From positions 162,759,863 to 162,823,862 of the forward strand of contig OV050030.1 in assembly GCA_920105625.2 (NCBI GenBank): a stretch of 64,000 nucleotides of DNA, written 5' to 3'. The notes beneath the pieces were generated by a model. The model did no database searches and was not told where the DNA came from. It was given only the letters and a program-made list of their open reading frames with translations. This document shows, one piece after another, positions 34,444 through 46,205 of this stretch. This stretch comes from Clusia tigrina. Its lineage: Eukaryota > Arthropoda > Insecta > Diptera > Clusiidae. The number at the start of each line of letters is the position of its first letter. The first letter of the stretch is position 1. The position numbers and the translations under genes are program-made.

Positions 34444-37090
34444 AAAATTGTGTTAAGTAACGTGTTGTATGTACCAAGTTTGTATACAAACACCTTATCG
34501 GTTAGTAAAATAATTGAAAATGAAAATAAGGTAAATTTTTTCAAAGACAGGGCAGAAGTGAAACTAAAGATAACCAACTAGTATGTATCGCGAGATTGGA
34601 AAACGGCGTGTTTAACGTAAACTTTAAAAAATGCGAGTATGCAATGACAGCTAAGTCTAGTGAAATAGTGCGTTGGCATCAAAGATTCGGTCATCTCAAT
34701 TATAATTCTATAATAAAAATGTATCGTAAAAATATGGTACTTGGCCTGACGGTTAATGTCAAGAGTATGCCAGACGGTTTTAAATGTGAAATGTGTGCAA
34801 TCGAGAAAATACATCGAAAGCCGTTTAAAAGCTATTCAGAAGTACAGAGAGCGGGCATTTTAAATTTGATACACAGCGACGTATGTGTCCCAATGCGTAT
34901 AGCGTCATAAGGTGGTGCGAAATATTTTATAACATTTATAGATGACTATTCTCGATACATGCATATAGATTTTATTGCAAAGAAATCAGATGCATTTAAT
35001 TCATACAAAAAGTTCATTAATCAGGTCGAAAATCAAACGGGAAAGAAAATCAAGCGGTTTCGGTCAGACAACGGGTTGGAATACGTGAATAAAGATTTTG
35101 AGGTTTTTTTGAGTCTCGTGGCATAATACATGAAACTACTGTTACTTATACACCTCAACAAAACGGGGTCGCAGAAAGGGCAAATCGTACGTTAGTTGAA
35201 ATAGCACGGTGTTTAATGAATTCAACTAATCTCCCTCAAAGTGTGTGGGCTGAAGCCCTGAATACAGCAGTTTATATAAGAAATCAGTCCATCACCAGCG
35301 TAATTAAAGAAAGAACTCCGTTCGAGTGCTGGTTTGATAGGAAACCATGGATCAAACATTTTAAAACTTTTGGTTGTAAGGCAGTTGTGCTTGATAAGCG
35401 ATTACGAAAGTCAAAGTTTGAGCCCAGAGGAGTTGTGCTATACTTTGTGGGTTACTCTAATACATCTAAAGCATATAGATTTTACAACAGTGAAAATAGA
35501 AAAATCACTCTAGCTCGGGATGTGGTATTCCTAGAAAATGAATTCTATAAAGGAAAAGGTAAAAACGAAAAAGCAGAGCCTGAAGGCCAATTTTCTATTA
35601 TAGACACGGGTGCAATAGAGAACAAAATAGAAGAAAGGCCGGAAGATAATAGAGAAGAGAAAACCACTGTAAGACCACTGTTCGGAAAATGAAGTATTCG
35701 AAAGCGCAAGTGAGGACAGCGAACCAGAAGTTCAGAAAGCGGAAAGTGGATACAACACAAGTGGAGCTAGACTCACGCGGACAGCAGGTGTCTGGAAGAG
35801 AGCGAATAAACCGAACGGAAATAATGAAGTGTTAAATGCGTTTTTGGAAAACCCTAGTACGGTGACAACAGCACTTTGTTCTAACAACGTAGCGGAGTGG
35901 AAAAACGCTATGGAAACAGAATATGACGCATTAATAGAAAGTGGAACCTGGGTGTTGGTTGAACCTCCAAAAAATAAAAACATTGATCGAGATGGGTGTT
36001 CAATACAAAATATAATCCAGATGGAACGGTAGCAAAATACAAGGCCAGATTGGTGGCGCAAGGGTGTACACAGCGGGCAGGCGTGGACTGCGTAGATACT
36101 TATGCGCCTGTCGTGAGACATACGTCGATTAGGATGATATTGTCAATAGCGGTGAAGTTTGAGCTTTTGGTGTATCACATCGATGTGATTTCAGCATATT
36201 TAAATGGAAATCTTAAAGAAGAAGTGTATATGCGCCAACCGGAGGGATTCGTGGACAAAGATAAACAAAATCACGTATGCAAATTAAACAAAGCCTTGTA
36301 TGGATTAAAACAAGCCGGCAGAAATTGGAATGATAAATTAAATGAAATACTTTGCAACATTGGTTTCTATCGAAGCAAGTCAGACAACTGTATTTACATT
36401 TTGAAGGCCGATGAACAGATTAACATCATGTGTGTGTATGTCGATGATATTATATTAGCTTGCACAACAGATGAAATGATACAAAAAATAATCACAAAGT
36501 TGGAGGAAAAAATCAAAGTGAGAACATTTTATGGCAGCAAAACAAGTGCTCAGATATCTTCGAGCGAGACCCAAAGGTGTGTTAACTTATAACGCTAACT
36601 GCAATAGTTTAATTTGTTTTACAGATTCGGATTAGCTTACGACAACACTGACCGTAGATCATATAGTGGGTTCACTGTATCGATGGGTGAAAATTTAGTA
36701 GCTTGGGAATCCAAAAAGCAAAGTATCGCGGCTCTCAGTACGATGGAGGCCGAATATGTCGCTATGTGCTCGGGAGTTAGAGAGGAGACATTCCACCGAA
36801 GTTTACTGCTGGAGATAGGATTTCGAGACCTGGTGAGCGAAGCTACAATAGTTTTCTGTGACAATCAGAGCGCTCAATTTGCAGTTAAAAATCCAATGGT
36901 AACCAAGCGAAGTAAACATATAGACATTCGGTACCACTACCTGCGAGACAAATATATGAACAACGAGATTGATATCCACTACGTCTCATCTCCAGATAAT
37001 GTGGCTGATATTTTAACTAAAAGTTTTCCTAAGGAACGTCATGAAAAACTATGTAATGATATGAAATTGAAATTTATTGTAAAAACCTAA
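34444..37090 (+). pseudogene. copia integrase, reverse transcriptase and RNase H, broken
   Basis: The pre-integrase zinc region (34596-34910) has RWHQRFGHLN and CEMCAIEKIHRKP. A stop at 34908 precedes the core GGAKYFITFIDDYSR, FRSDNGLEYVNKDF; after a frameshift near 35110 come TYTPQQNGVAERANRTLVE and VWAEALNTAVYIRNQ. RT (35829-36530) has MEWKNAM-like, YKARLVAQGCTQRAGVD, YHIDVISAYLNGNL and CVYVDDIILA with YVDD. About 100 residues between RT and RNase H are missing at 36525-36531. RNase H (36531-37090) has RRSYSGFTVSM, LSTMEAEYVAM, FCDNQSAQFAVKNP and KHIDIRYHYLRDK. At least five lesions are present. Confidence 0.85.
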
Positions 37091-37175
37091 CATTTGACTT
37101 AACATTTGATTTAATCTTTCCTCAATCTCATATGTAATTTATTCTAAATGAAAGTAGTCGTGTTGAGGTGGAGTT

Positions 37176-37350
37176 TGTCAGAATACTAACAAATGCAACC
37201 CTACCTACTTTGCATTAATATAAGGTATATTACGATATTATGATTATATTTACACTAAGCAACAGAATATATATGTATGTACTCTTCTTTTCTATTACTT
37301 GCATTAAAGCTATTGAATTGAACGGACGTGTTCTTTTAATTTCGCTAACA
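37176..37350 (+). repeat. copia 3' LTR
   Basis: 175 bp, TGTCAG...CTAACA, preceded by the purine-rich GAGGTGGAGTT tract and followed by TATGT. Identical to the solo LTR at 52404-52578 as far as I compared. Confidence 0.95.
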
Positions 37351-37408
37351 TATGTAATGGACTGTACAATTTAAAAAGGAGGAAAATAGGGCGGAACTTA
37401 CCAAGAAA

Positions 37409-37426
37409 TCCGGCTCGAAGGTTCAA
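37409..37426 (-). promoter_or_regulatory. BEL-2 primer-binding-like site (copy 1)
   Basis: Minus strand TTGAACCTTCGAGCCGGA immediately after the LTR end GATTAGACA; same block as in BEL-1. Confidence 0.5.
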
Positions 37427-37733
37427 TGTCTAATCGTGTATACTTATTTTTGGGTTTTCTTTTATATTTGTTAATTTTCTCAATAATTGAATTTGGATTC
37501 ACAATAATTGTATTTGTTTGAAAATAACGGATATGTTGATTCACGGCGGTTTCTAAATTAAGTGACCGAGCGTCCAATCGTGGGACCGCTCGTAACCTGC
37601 CAGAGCCGATTGATAACGGACATAGTGTGGGGAACTCTCTCCGCAGCATGCCGCTCTGCGAACTGAGAGACGACACATGGTAACGTTCGCACCGGGCTGC
37701 GACCAGCGGGCGTGTCTCTACCTGCCACGTTCA
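37427..37733 (-). repeat. BEL-2 LTR-like block, 5' side, copy 1
   Basis: Minus strand TGAACGTGGCAGGTAG ... GATTAGACA, 307 bp, related to 26507-26843. The TTAGACA end lies next to the primer-binding-like site. Confidence 0.55.
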
Positions 37734-37989
37734 TCATGTGAACACTACCTATATACAGTTATCTCTAACATATAATATTGAAAAGCCCGCATGCATTAGA
37801 CACAAAAAAACAAGATTTTTTTATTTTTATTTTCTATACTATATTGCTACCAAATTCCGTAGTGCATTTGCGCTTCACTTTTGTGAATGATGTGATTGGA
37901 GTCATTACGCTGGAGGCCGGCTCATTCAGATGCGATTGCAGTGATTTTTATACCTTGCACTTTGAAGGTTAACTGCGTATTTCATAAAT

Positions 37990-38830
37990 GGCACTCTCTA
38001 TTCTTTGTGAAGTTGGGTATTGGTAGCGAATTGTGCATCGACAATAGTTCAAAGAGTTTTCGATTGGAAACGTTGTGGTATTTCCATGTTGGACCTTGAA
38101 GCAGTGTCCCATAATAGAATCCCGTAAGTCCAAATCGGTTTCAGGATACTTTTATATATCAGCATCTTGTTTTCATTGGATAGCACTGATTTAGGCTTGA
38201 GCAACCAGTATTCCAGAGTTTTCCTTTTGGCAAGTATGTGAGGCTTCTTTGCTAGAAGTCGGTCCAACCGTATGGATATTTGGTTAGGCCTCAGTCAGTT
38301 GCGGAATTGGACAACTGTTCATCCTAAGTGCAGTGTAACAGTCGCATCTTAGCGTAAATGTAATATGTAGAGGCTTACTTTCATTCGGTTTAATACACCA
38401 ATTCTTCATACATTTTGTGATATCATCGAGGATTTCTTGCAATTTTTAGCAGCAGTAGAGGCATTTTTCTGTGAAGACAGAATAGCTGTATTATCTGCGA
38501 AAGTGCCTACAATGGTATAAAATTGGTGGACAAAAGATCAAAGCCTGTAGTGCGTGTATACCATTGTAAAAATCAATAACATCCTGAGATTTAGTAATAT
38601 CAGTTGGCCAATATGTAGGCTGACCAGCCGATATAATTAAGAGTCTCAGAAAATGTATGGCGATTAGTACATCGCGTCCTTTGATTGTTGTAAGCCTTCA
38701 GCCCCACGATTGATTCTTAGCATTAAAATCACCTCCCACCACAAACCGATTGTGTAGCGTTTTAAAAACGGAAGTATAGTCATCCCGTTTTATAATATGT
38801 TTGGGTGGCCTAGGAGATTATCCATAAAGT
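37990..38830 (-). pseudogene. Jockey-like LINE scrap: endonuclease plus RT tail (copy 1)
   Basis: From high coordinates on the minus strand: MVVGGDFNAKNQSWG and GRDVLIAIH...GQPTYWPTDITK with DVIDF-type motif (APE endonuclease; 38570-38750), then a jump to MDRLLAKKPHILAKRK and YKSILKPIWTYGILLWDTA (RT thumb; 38049-38267). Most of RT between the two is gone. The 250 bp left of it (37734-37990) holds no recognisable feature. Confidence 0.75.
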
Positions 38831-38839
38831 AAGTAGACC

Positions 38840-40396
38840 CCATGTTCATTCCTGAATTATACAGAGTTGCCAATACTTCGCAGCCGTACAGGAAGTGAGT
38901 TCCAGAGTCTTACTGCATACACGAAAAACTGTGAACTTGAGACATCTAACCCGGGTGTAAATAATCTTGTGAAGAAAGATGACAGTCTTCGACTCCAAAA
39001 ACTTGCCATGATAACGTGGACACATGATCTGTTCTACTAAAGCCATAAATATACCTTGTTATATTAAATAGAATATAAAGCTTTCGTTTGCTAGCTGCAT
39101 CACAATTCGCAAACATTTCACAACCATACAGCAATGTTGGGAGAATGTAGGCCTTGGACAACAGCATTCTGATTCCTTGTGGGGTGAAATATTGCGTTGA
39201 CCACAGTGAACGCAGCATACCGTAAACTTTGCCAACCGTGATTGCAACGTGGTTACTAAATGTTACTGTACCATCAAATATAACTCCCATCAAATGTAAC
39301 TCCCATTCATTACAATACTGGGTATCAAAGTATTTCTTGTAAGTCACTAAACATTTTGATATAGCATGATTAAGGCAAAGCCCATTTTTCCTTGCACAGT
39401 TATAAACATTAGATAAGTAATTATTAAATTTAGTGACACAATTAATAATTTCGTCCCTTTTACAGCTTATGTAGAGTTGGACGTTATCAGCATACAAATG
39501 AATATCACAATCGTGCAATGCAGTCGGTCGACTATTTATATATATACAAAAAAGGAGAGTTCCGAATATGAACCCCTGAGATACATCTCGTAATACCGAC
39601 AAGAAATCAGAAGCTTCGCCATCACACTGACTCTGTTGGTAAACAGCTTCGGTTCTTTCTGTAAGGTATAATTCTATCAATCACACTGCGCCGGAAGAGA
39701 AATTTTACATTCTCAGAAGTATCGTACATAAAATATTGTGGTCCACACAGTGAAATGCCTATTTAAGTGAAGTTATGCACGAATACTCTACACTACATCA
39801 GTCAAAGCCGTTATGCAGCTCCTCCTTGGCATGAACCCAGACTGGCGTTCCGTTATAATGTTATTGTCTGCTAAATACTTTTTTAATTGTTTCGCCATTA
39901 CTAGTTCAAATACCTCGGACAGGTATGGTAAAATTGCTATTGGTCTATCGTTATCAGACTTTGGGGTTGGAATAATTTTCCCTAACTTCCAACAATTAGG
40001 ACAAGTTGATATCATTATAACAGTATTAAATTTATGAGTTATGACTGGCAGCAGCTTAGGATGTTCGGCCTTAACAAATACATGGCGAATTTCATCGGCA
40101 CCACAAGCATTTGACTTTACACCCAGAAATCACTCCAACACATCTAACTCGTCAACACCACAAAACCCCAATATAATTTCAGAGGACACAGAACTACAAC
40201 AGTTTGCATAACCATTCTTTTCTATTGCTTCAATTGGAAGATTGTCAAAATTCCTTCAGGTCCATGTCAATGTTCCCAAAAGTAGTAATATTCCCTATAC
40301 CTACGTTCCAAATATGTCTCCATGTTTTTTTATTGGTTACTGCACTGCTAAATGTTTTCCGAAGTGGGAGTATTTAGAGGCTTTGACATGTTTAGT
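38840..40396 (-). pseudogene. CR1-like LINE (LINE-B) RT, 3' part (copy 1)
   Basis: From high to low coordinates on the minus strand: KASKYSHFGKHL..., FLGVKSNACGADEIRHV, CWKLGKIIPTPKSDNDRPI, YLSEVFELVMAKQLKKYL, QSGFMPRRSCITAL, SDFLSVLRDVSQGFIFGTLL, DIHLYADNVQLYIS, RSLWSTQYFTPQGIRMLL and LLYGCEMFANCDAASKRK. The catalytic YADD reads YADN. Frameshifts and small deletions separate the blocks. Its upstream part (end of endonuclease) lies at 43005-43425, so the LOA-like LINE between was inserted into it. Confidence 0.75.
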
Positions 40397-43004
40397 ATTA
40401 TTATTATTATTATTATTAACAGGCTAAAAGAACACCGCGACCTAAAAGATCTATTGTGCAGCCTCGTACCCAACTAAAACAGTCCTAGACTGTTTATAAA
40501 TCTCGTCACTGCTGTGGGCTTAATTTTAACTAGGTGATTTGGAGATATGAACCCACTGCCTAGGTAATTAAGTCTGCGTCTTGCCACCGCTGGGCAAGTG
40601 CATAGAATGTGTTCTGCCGTTTCCTGCTCCTCGTGACAGAGTCGACAGGAATCGTCTTCTACCACCCCTATTTTTTTCAGATGGTAATTTAGTCTACAGT
40701 GTCCTGTTAAAAGTTCAGTGTAGAGTTTGATGTCATTTCTGCTGAGGTTTAAAGAAGCATCTACCCTGATGTGTTCAGGATCAATGAGTAGTCTCGACTG
40801 CCGCATGCCTTTTTGGGCTCTCCAGTAGTTTAGCAGACCTCGTTTTTCCTGTTCGCACAACAAGTTATTTGTGAAGCTACTGTTTACCCCACAGAAGAGT
40901 TCTGGGCCTATAAAGGCAGTGTCTGCAACCCCTTTTTGCTAAAGAATCTGCCATTTCGTTGCCCACATGTCCCTCGTGTCCCGGTACCCACATTAGCGTA
41001 ACAGATTTTCTCGGCTAGGGTATTGAGAAGTTTACAACATTCCCAGACCAGCTTTGATTGGAATGAGAGGTTTATTAATGATTTTAGAGCTGCCTGGCTA
41101 TCTGACAGTATGCATATTGCTTTTTGGAAATTTGGCCCTACAATTCCAGCTCCTGCACTGCCATCTTCCATTTTGGACCCATCTGTATACCACAACTATG
41201 AGTCCTGTTTTATTTTTATTTCCTTGTTTCTCCAAGCTGAACGGTCACTGATGACCACTTTGAATTGCTTTGAGAAGTCCAATTTTCTGTCCATTTTGTC
41301 GAAGACCATGAGGCACGGAGAATTCCAGACAGTGCCCAGAATCTTTGCGTGCCCCGAAAGGTTGCCTTCTTTAAGATGGGCTAGATTAGGTAGCCTTAGG
41401 GCCGCGCTGGCCGCCATCCTTTTAACTACAAGGTGTAGAGGAGTCAGTCCAGTGATCACTCCCAAAGCTAGTGTGGGGCACGTTCTCATTGCTCCCGTCA
41501 CACTCAAACAGGCTATACGGTGAATCTTGTTAAGAGTCATCTGAGCTCTTGTTTGTGTTACTTTTGGCCACCATACCAACGACGCGTAAGTAATCATTGG
41601 TACTATTATTGTTTAATATGACCACGCCATCATTTTTGGCCGTAGTCCCCATGTTTTACCGTACAACCTCTGGCAAGCATAGGTTGCTCTTAAGGCTTTA
41701 CTAGTTATGTATGATAAGTGGTTTTTCCAAGTTAGAGTTTTGGCTAGGATTACTCCCAGATATTTCATTTCATTGGACATTGTTAAGTTTGTGGTCCCTA
41801 AACTTAAGGTCCCCAGAGAGTCAAACTTGCCTCTGACCATAATTACCAAATCATCCGCAAAGCCCTGAACTTCGTATCCAAGGTCATTGAGAGTTTGTAA
41901 GAGCTCGTCAATAACCAATAACCATGGAGTGGCGATAGGACGCCCCCCTGGGGACATCCTTTGGTTGACCTGACAATTTGCTTTGCTGTGCCTGTTTCAA
42001 AGATTGTCGTTCTGTTTTTCAGCATATTGAGAACCCATGTTATGATCAGTCTTTGTATACCTTTCCAGTTCATCCCCTCCTCAATTGATCTGAAAGTAGC
42101 ATTGTCAAAAGCCCCCGTAATGCCAACCGATGTACAGAGAGCTATTTCTATACCCTCAAACGCCTTTTCAATTTTGCTCGTTAAGCTATGTATAGCTGTC
42201 TCAGTCGATTTGCCTGATTGGTAAGCGTATTGTTCAATATGAAGAGGAGAATCTTTAAGATAAGTTTCCCTGATATATTGGTCCAGAATTTTTTCCATAA
42301 CTTTTAGCAGGAATGACGTTAGGCTAATGGGCCGATAGGCTTTTGGCGTGTGGTCCGCCTTTTTGCCTGATTTCGGTATGAAAGCCACCCTAGCCTTCGT
42401 CCAAGGTTTAGGCACTATGCCTAGTTCCAGGCTTATCGTGAAAATGTTTGTTAGCACAGGTGCTAATACATCAACACCTTGACGAAGTATGCACGGTTGT
42501 ATATTATCGACACCTGGCGATTTGAATGGTCTAAAAGTGGAGGTAGCCCATTTGGTTTTATTGACGGTGAAGATTCTGCGAGCCAGTGAGAGTTCCCCCC
42601 ATGTAGGCATCAAGAAACGAGTATTCTCGATGATTTCACTATCCTCTCCGCTAGTGGCACAGCCTGGAAAGTTAGTGTCCAACAAAAGCTGTCCAGTCTC
42701 TTCCAGGCTCTCCGTAAAATTTCCGTCAGGCTGCTTGAGTGTAGAAAGGCCGTTTGAGTGATCTTTATTGAGTGATTTCTGGAGTCGGGTAGCTGCTGGG
42801 AGGGTTTCAAGCTCCTCACAGTACTTTTTCCATGAGTCTCTCTTAGATCTTCTCAACTCATTATTATAAGCCGTTAAGGCACTTCTATAAGATGCCCAGT
42901 CACCATTAGACTTGGCTCTGACATTTTTAGTAACCTGCCTTCTAAGATTTCTGTAAGTTTTATACAGAAGAGGTAGCTTATATCGCCTCCATCGTATGTT
43001 TGTA
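40397..43004 (-). pseudogene. LOA-like LINE ORF2: RT and RNase H (copy 1)
   Basis: From 43004 down the minus strand: NLRRQVTKNVRAKSNGDW, NNELRRSKRDSWKKYCEEL, FRPFKSPGVDNIQPCIL, KAYRPISLTSFLLKVMEK, YAYQSGKSTETAIHSL, GAFDNATF and GCPQGGVLSPL. After a frameshift come LGYEVQGFADDLVIMVRG with the catalytic FADD, LTWKNHLSYITSKALRA and IMITYASLVWWPK. RNase H has MWYTDGSKMEDGSAGAGIV and LSDSQAALKSL; then a CRLCHEEQETAEHILCTC zinc-like tail. It ends in a (TAA)n tail (ATT repeats at 40397-40420). Two or three frameshifts inactivate it. Confidence 0.8.
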
Positions 43005-43425
43005 GCGTCACGTATTTAATGCTGCTCTTTATGCCCAATGGTGCGACTTTCTTTGGAACAAACTCATCAAAAGAACATTTAATATTAGAATGTAGGAATT
43101 CCACTTTGTCATTTACGGAGGACTTAAAACATATCAAATTCCATTGTACAGTGAAAAGTTTAGAACACATATGTTGGAAGTCAATAATTATAAAGTCATG
43201 GTATCTCAAAACTTTGGTTATCATATTAAATGGAAAATAAAGCGTCAGAAAAATAAGGTCATGTTTTAAAAATAGGGCGTAGGGAATTGTTCGTAAATTT
43301 TAATCTTCTTCACATCATCAATAAAATACACGTCCAACAATGAACTATTTGTCCCCGTAAAAAGTGTCGGTGATCTTGTATTAGCAAGTCCAATGCCAAC
43401 ATTTGTGTGACCAGTCCGCTCTCAA
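43005..43425 (-). pseudogene. LINE-B (CR1-like) endonuclease end and linker (copy 1)
   Basis: Minus strand gives LANTRSPTLFTGTNSSLLDV (endonuclease C-terminal region), then a stretch with several stops, then FLHSNIKCSFDEFVPKKV, the linker that precedes RT in CR1-type LINEs. Continues after the LOA-like insertion at 40396. Its N-terminus is truncated at the gypsy leader. Confidence 0.6.
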
Positions 43426-44446
43426 CTGGAATATTGCTATAACAATAACAATAGCAATAGCAATTACAATATTTTGAAAGTCTAAAGAAATTGCACGAAT
43501 GTGATTTATCAGTGATTGTATGTAAATTGTACGATTAGGTCTGTAGACACAGTATTGAGGGTATTCTCAACATGTATCCTCATGTTAGCCGCATCCTACC
43601 AGCTGCGCCAATTGTCTTGAAGTATTGCGGGGGGTGTTTCCGCCTGGATTCTTTCCTTTGTATCGGACATTCACTGGGCTCTTAGTAGCAGCCTGAGTCC
43701 ACTCGACGTCTTCCCTAACCGCGCGAATAGAAACGCGCTCGAATTAGTTGTTAGCAAAAAGACCCGGTTTATTCATAAAACACTTGCTTATATACTATTT
43801 ACATTGTTGCATCTTAACGTTCTATTTTAATAATTCAAATTCCTTACATTGTTATTTCTAATTGCTCTACTCTTTTGTTTGCACATTGTGCAATTATCCG
43901 CGAATGCAATCATCGAGTGGCACACTTTTAGTAGTGAAAGTTTATTGCAGTTCAATTGTTAAATGCGCGAGTTAATTTTATTTAAAAAATATACAATTTA
44001 ATTTAGAATTCACCACAACTTTTCCTCTTTATTGTCAATTCACGACTCAATTTAACTTGAAATATATCTTGCACTCCAGCGGAGCTTTGCATAATTTTCT
44101 CTTATCCATCTATATTATAAATTTAGTAGCTGCCTGCACAAACAAATGCCCAGACATATAGTGTGTGCATTCCAGTATGCCAACTTATATTAATTATTTG
44201 TTATTTAGCAGTTTTGAGCACAATTGCTGACACTGCATATGGCATATCTAACATATATGGTATATGTACATGTTAATATGCTAATTCGCGCACCTAAAAG
44301 CATGTAATCGACTTTTACTTTATAGTGAAATTCTTATTGTATTATACGTGCGCCTTAGGGCTATGCACGTTTATTATTTTATTAATAATAAATAATAATC
44401 TAATAACTACTTGGGTTTACCGACATTGTGAGTTTGACTCACAACA
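43426..44446 (-). mobile_element. Ty3/gypsy-type 5' LTR and leader (copy 1)
   Basis: Minus strand: TGTTGTGAGTCAAACTC at 44446 begins an 834-bp LTR ending AAGACA at 43613, with AATAAA-like signals inside. Two bases later TGGCGCAGCTGGTAGGATG (43590-43610) is a typical gypsy-group primer-binding site. Only ~160 bp of leader follow before LINE-B sequence begins; gag, pol and the 3' LTR are absent. Confidence 0.75.
43590..43610 (-). promoter_or_regulatory. gypsy-type primer-binding site (copy 1)
   Basis: Minus strand TGGCGCAGCTGGTAGGATG, two bases from the LTR end, as in gypsy-group elements. Confidence 0.75.
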
Positions 44447-44720
44447 TCCCTCCCCTCTTTCTAAGTAGGTAGTGCAACTACCTCTTAGTTAATAATTCGT
44501 CTTAATGTCGGATGCACCAAAGACAAATTGTCCATGCTATATACTATGCATTTACTTTTTTATTATCTATTTCTGCTATCTTGTGGGTTCTTATTGTTTC
44601 TTTATTATTTTTTTTCTTTTTTATTTGTTTTAGTGTATTGTGTTTTTTTCTTTTATCATAATTTTTTATTTATTTATTTATTTTTTTTTATATCGGTCCT
44701 TATATTTTTCGTTCTTTTTT

Positions 44721-46093
44721 ATACCCTTTACCTTTAAAAAAGGTAAATAGGGTATACTAACTTTGTGCTTTTGAGAGGGGTTGCAATTTCAAGAAGGAGG
44801 CGTGGTAGGTATGGACATATATATACAGATATGGTCAGAATCACTTTCTAAGCAATTTTGATTTTGTCCGTCCGTCTGTCCGTCTGTGGCATCTTTTTTT
44901 CTACACCGTTAGAGCTATCTTAATGAAATTTTGCAAAGGTATAGTCTGGACAAAGATACAGAACCAGATTGCTATATGGGCCGGTTTAGACAAAGACCAC
45001 GCCTACCTCCCATATAAGGAACTTTTTTCACAATATTTAAAATGACTATAACTTCGGTCCGATTGATGGAATCGTGTCGCAAGTCGGCAGTTATAGAGAT
45101 GTGGGTCCTACTAAACACTATGCAAAAAGTGGGCGGTATATATTAAGTGCCACGCCCACTATTAACAAATATTAGTAACTTAAGTTCTGGCGGAGATTTA
45201 CGAACGAAATTTTACTTGAAGGAACATGTGGACATAATAAAGCTATCTGCAACAAATGGGGCTGATCAGTGAAAAGACACGCCCACTTTTGATATAAGGA
45301 AGTTTCGGGTCAAAAATTAAAATTGGTTTACCTATGCTCGTATTGATGCTAGCGGAATAAAAATTTGCAGAAACATACATGGGGTCCATAATAGTGTGTG
45401 TACAGAATATGGAGATCATACTAGAACTGCCACGCCCACAGTTAGCCAAAAATCATTCCATGCTTCCTACTAAAGAATTAATAACGAAATTTGACAGGAA
45501 TGTTGCGGGTACTAACATTAAACACCACACAAAAAATGGGCGTGTTATTTCTACAGCCACGCCCACTATTCACATATAATTATAACTCACGACCTATATA
45601 ATATTTTTGGACGAAATTTTATATTAGTACGTATATGGACCCTAGAAAGCCATACAAGATTCGGAGTCGTTCAGATGAAGGATACGCCTCCCAACCAAAT
45701 AATGAACTTTGGGGACCCCACTTAAAGACAGTTACCCTATCTATGCTGATATATGATGATATATGAAAACAAATTGGTAGATGTATACACTGGGTCTGTA
45801 CTAGCATGCGTTCCGAATATGGGCAGATTATTGCTACTGCTACGGCCACAATTAACCAAAAATCAATACTAGGTTCCTCTTAAAGATTTAACAACGCAAT
45901 TTCACAGGAATGTTGCGGGTACTAACATTAAACACCAAACAAAAAATGAGCGTGTTTTTTCTACAGCCACGTCCACTATTCACATATTATTATAACTTGC
46001 GACCTACACAATATTTTTTGACGAAATTTTATATTGGTGGTTATATTGACACTACAAAGCCATACACAATATATGGGGTCGATATAATCAATT
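44721..46093 (+). repeat. 1.5-kb non-coding repeat, copy B (right end lost)
   Basis: Starts with the palindromic ATACCCTTTACCTTT / AAAGGTAAATAGGGTAT, then a GTCC microsatellite (44867-44887), then CCACGCCCAC boxes about every 123-161 bp. An internal ~420-bp direct duplication relates 45421-45660 to 45841-46080. At 46093 it breaks off into mariner sequence, whereas copy C continues to its normal end. The 270 bp before it (44447-44720) is T-rich with no recognised feature. Confidence 0.8.
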
Positions 46094-46205
46094 CAGATGG
46101 TATAAAAAAGTTGGAATACCGTCTTACTAAGTGAGTCGAAGTAAAAGGAGACTATGTTGAGAAATAAATGGTTTTTGAAAAAAAAAATGTTTTTTTCCTG
46201 CTACC
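46094..46205 (+). pseudogene. orphan mariner C-terminal fragment at the duplication junction
   Basis: Translates DGIKKLEYRLTK-stop-VEVKGDYVEK-stop, the C-terminal tail of an irritans-like mariner transposase, more complete than the tails at 25260 and 47200. Its 3' TIR is cut and it is fused at CTACCTAAGTAGGAAG to the 5' part of the next mariner, which itself lacks its left TIR. Confidence 0.75.

Noticed and set aside
44528..44737. 69-codon Phe/Leu-rich ORF resembling a membrane peptide (also 59042-59251)
   Set aside because: Lies in a T-rich tract; composition alone yields Phe/Leu. Its duplication follows from the large repeat.
44867..44887. GTCC/GTCT microsatellite as a regulatory array
   Set aside because: Short tetranucleotide tract inside the 1.5-kb repeat whose length varies between copies; common in fly repeats.
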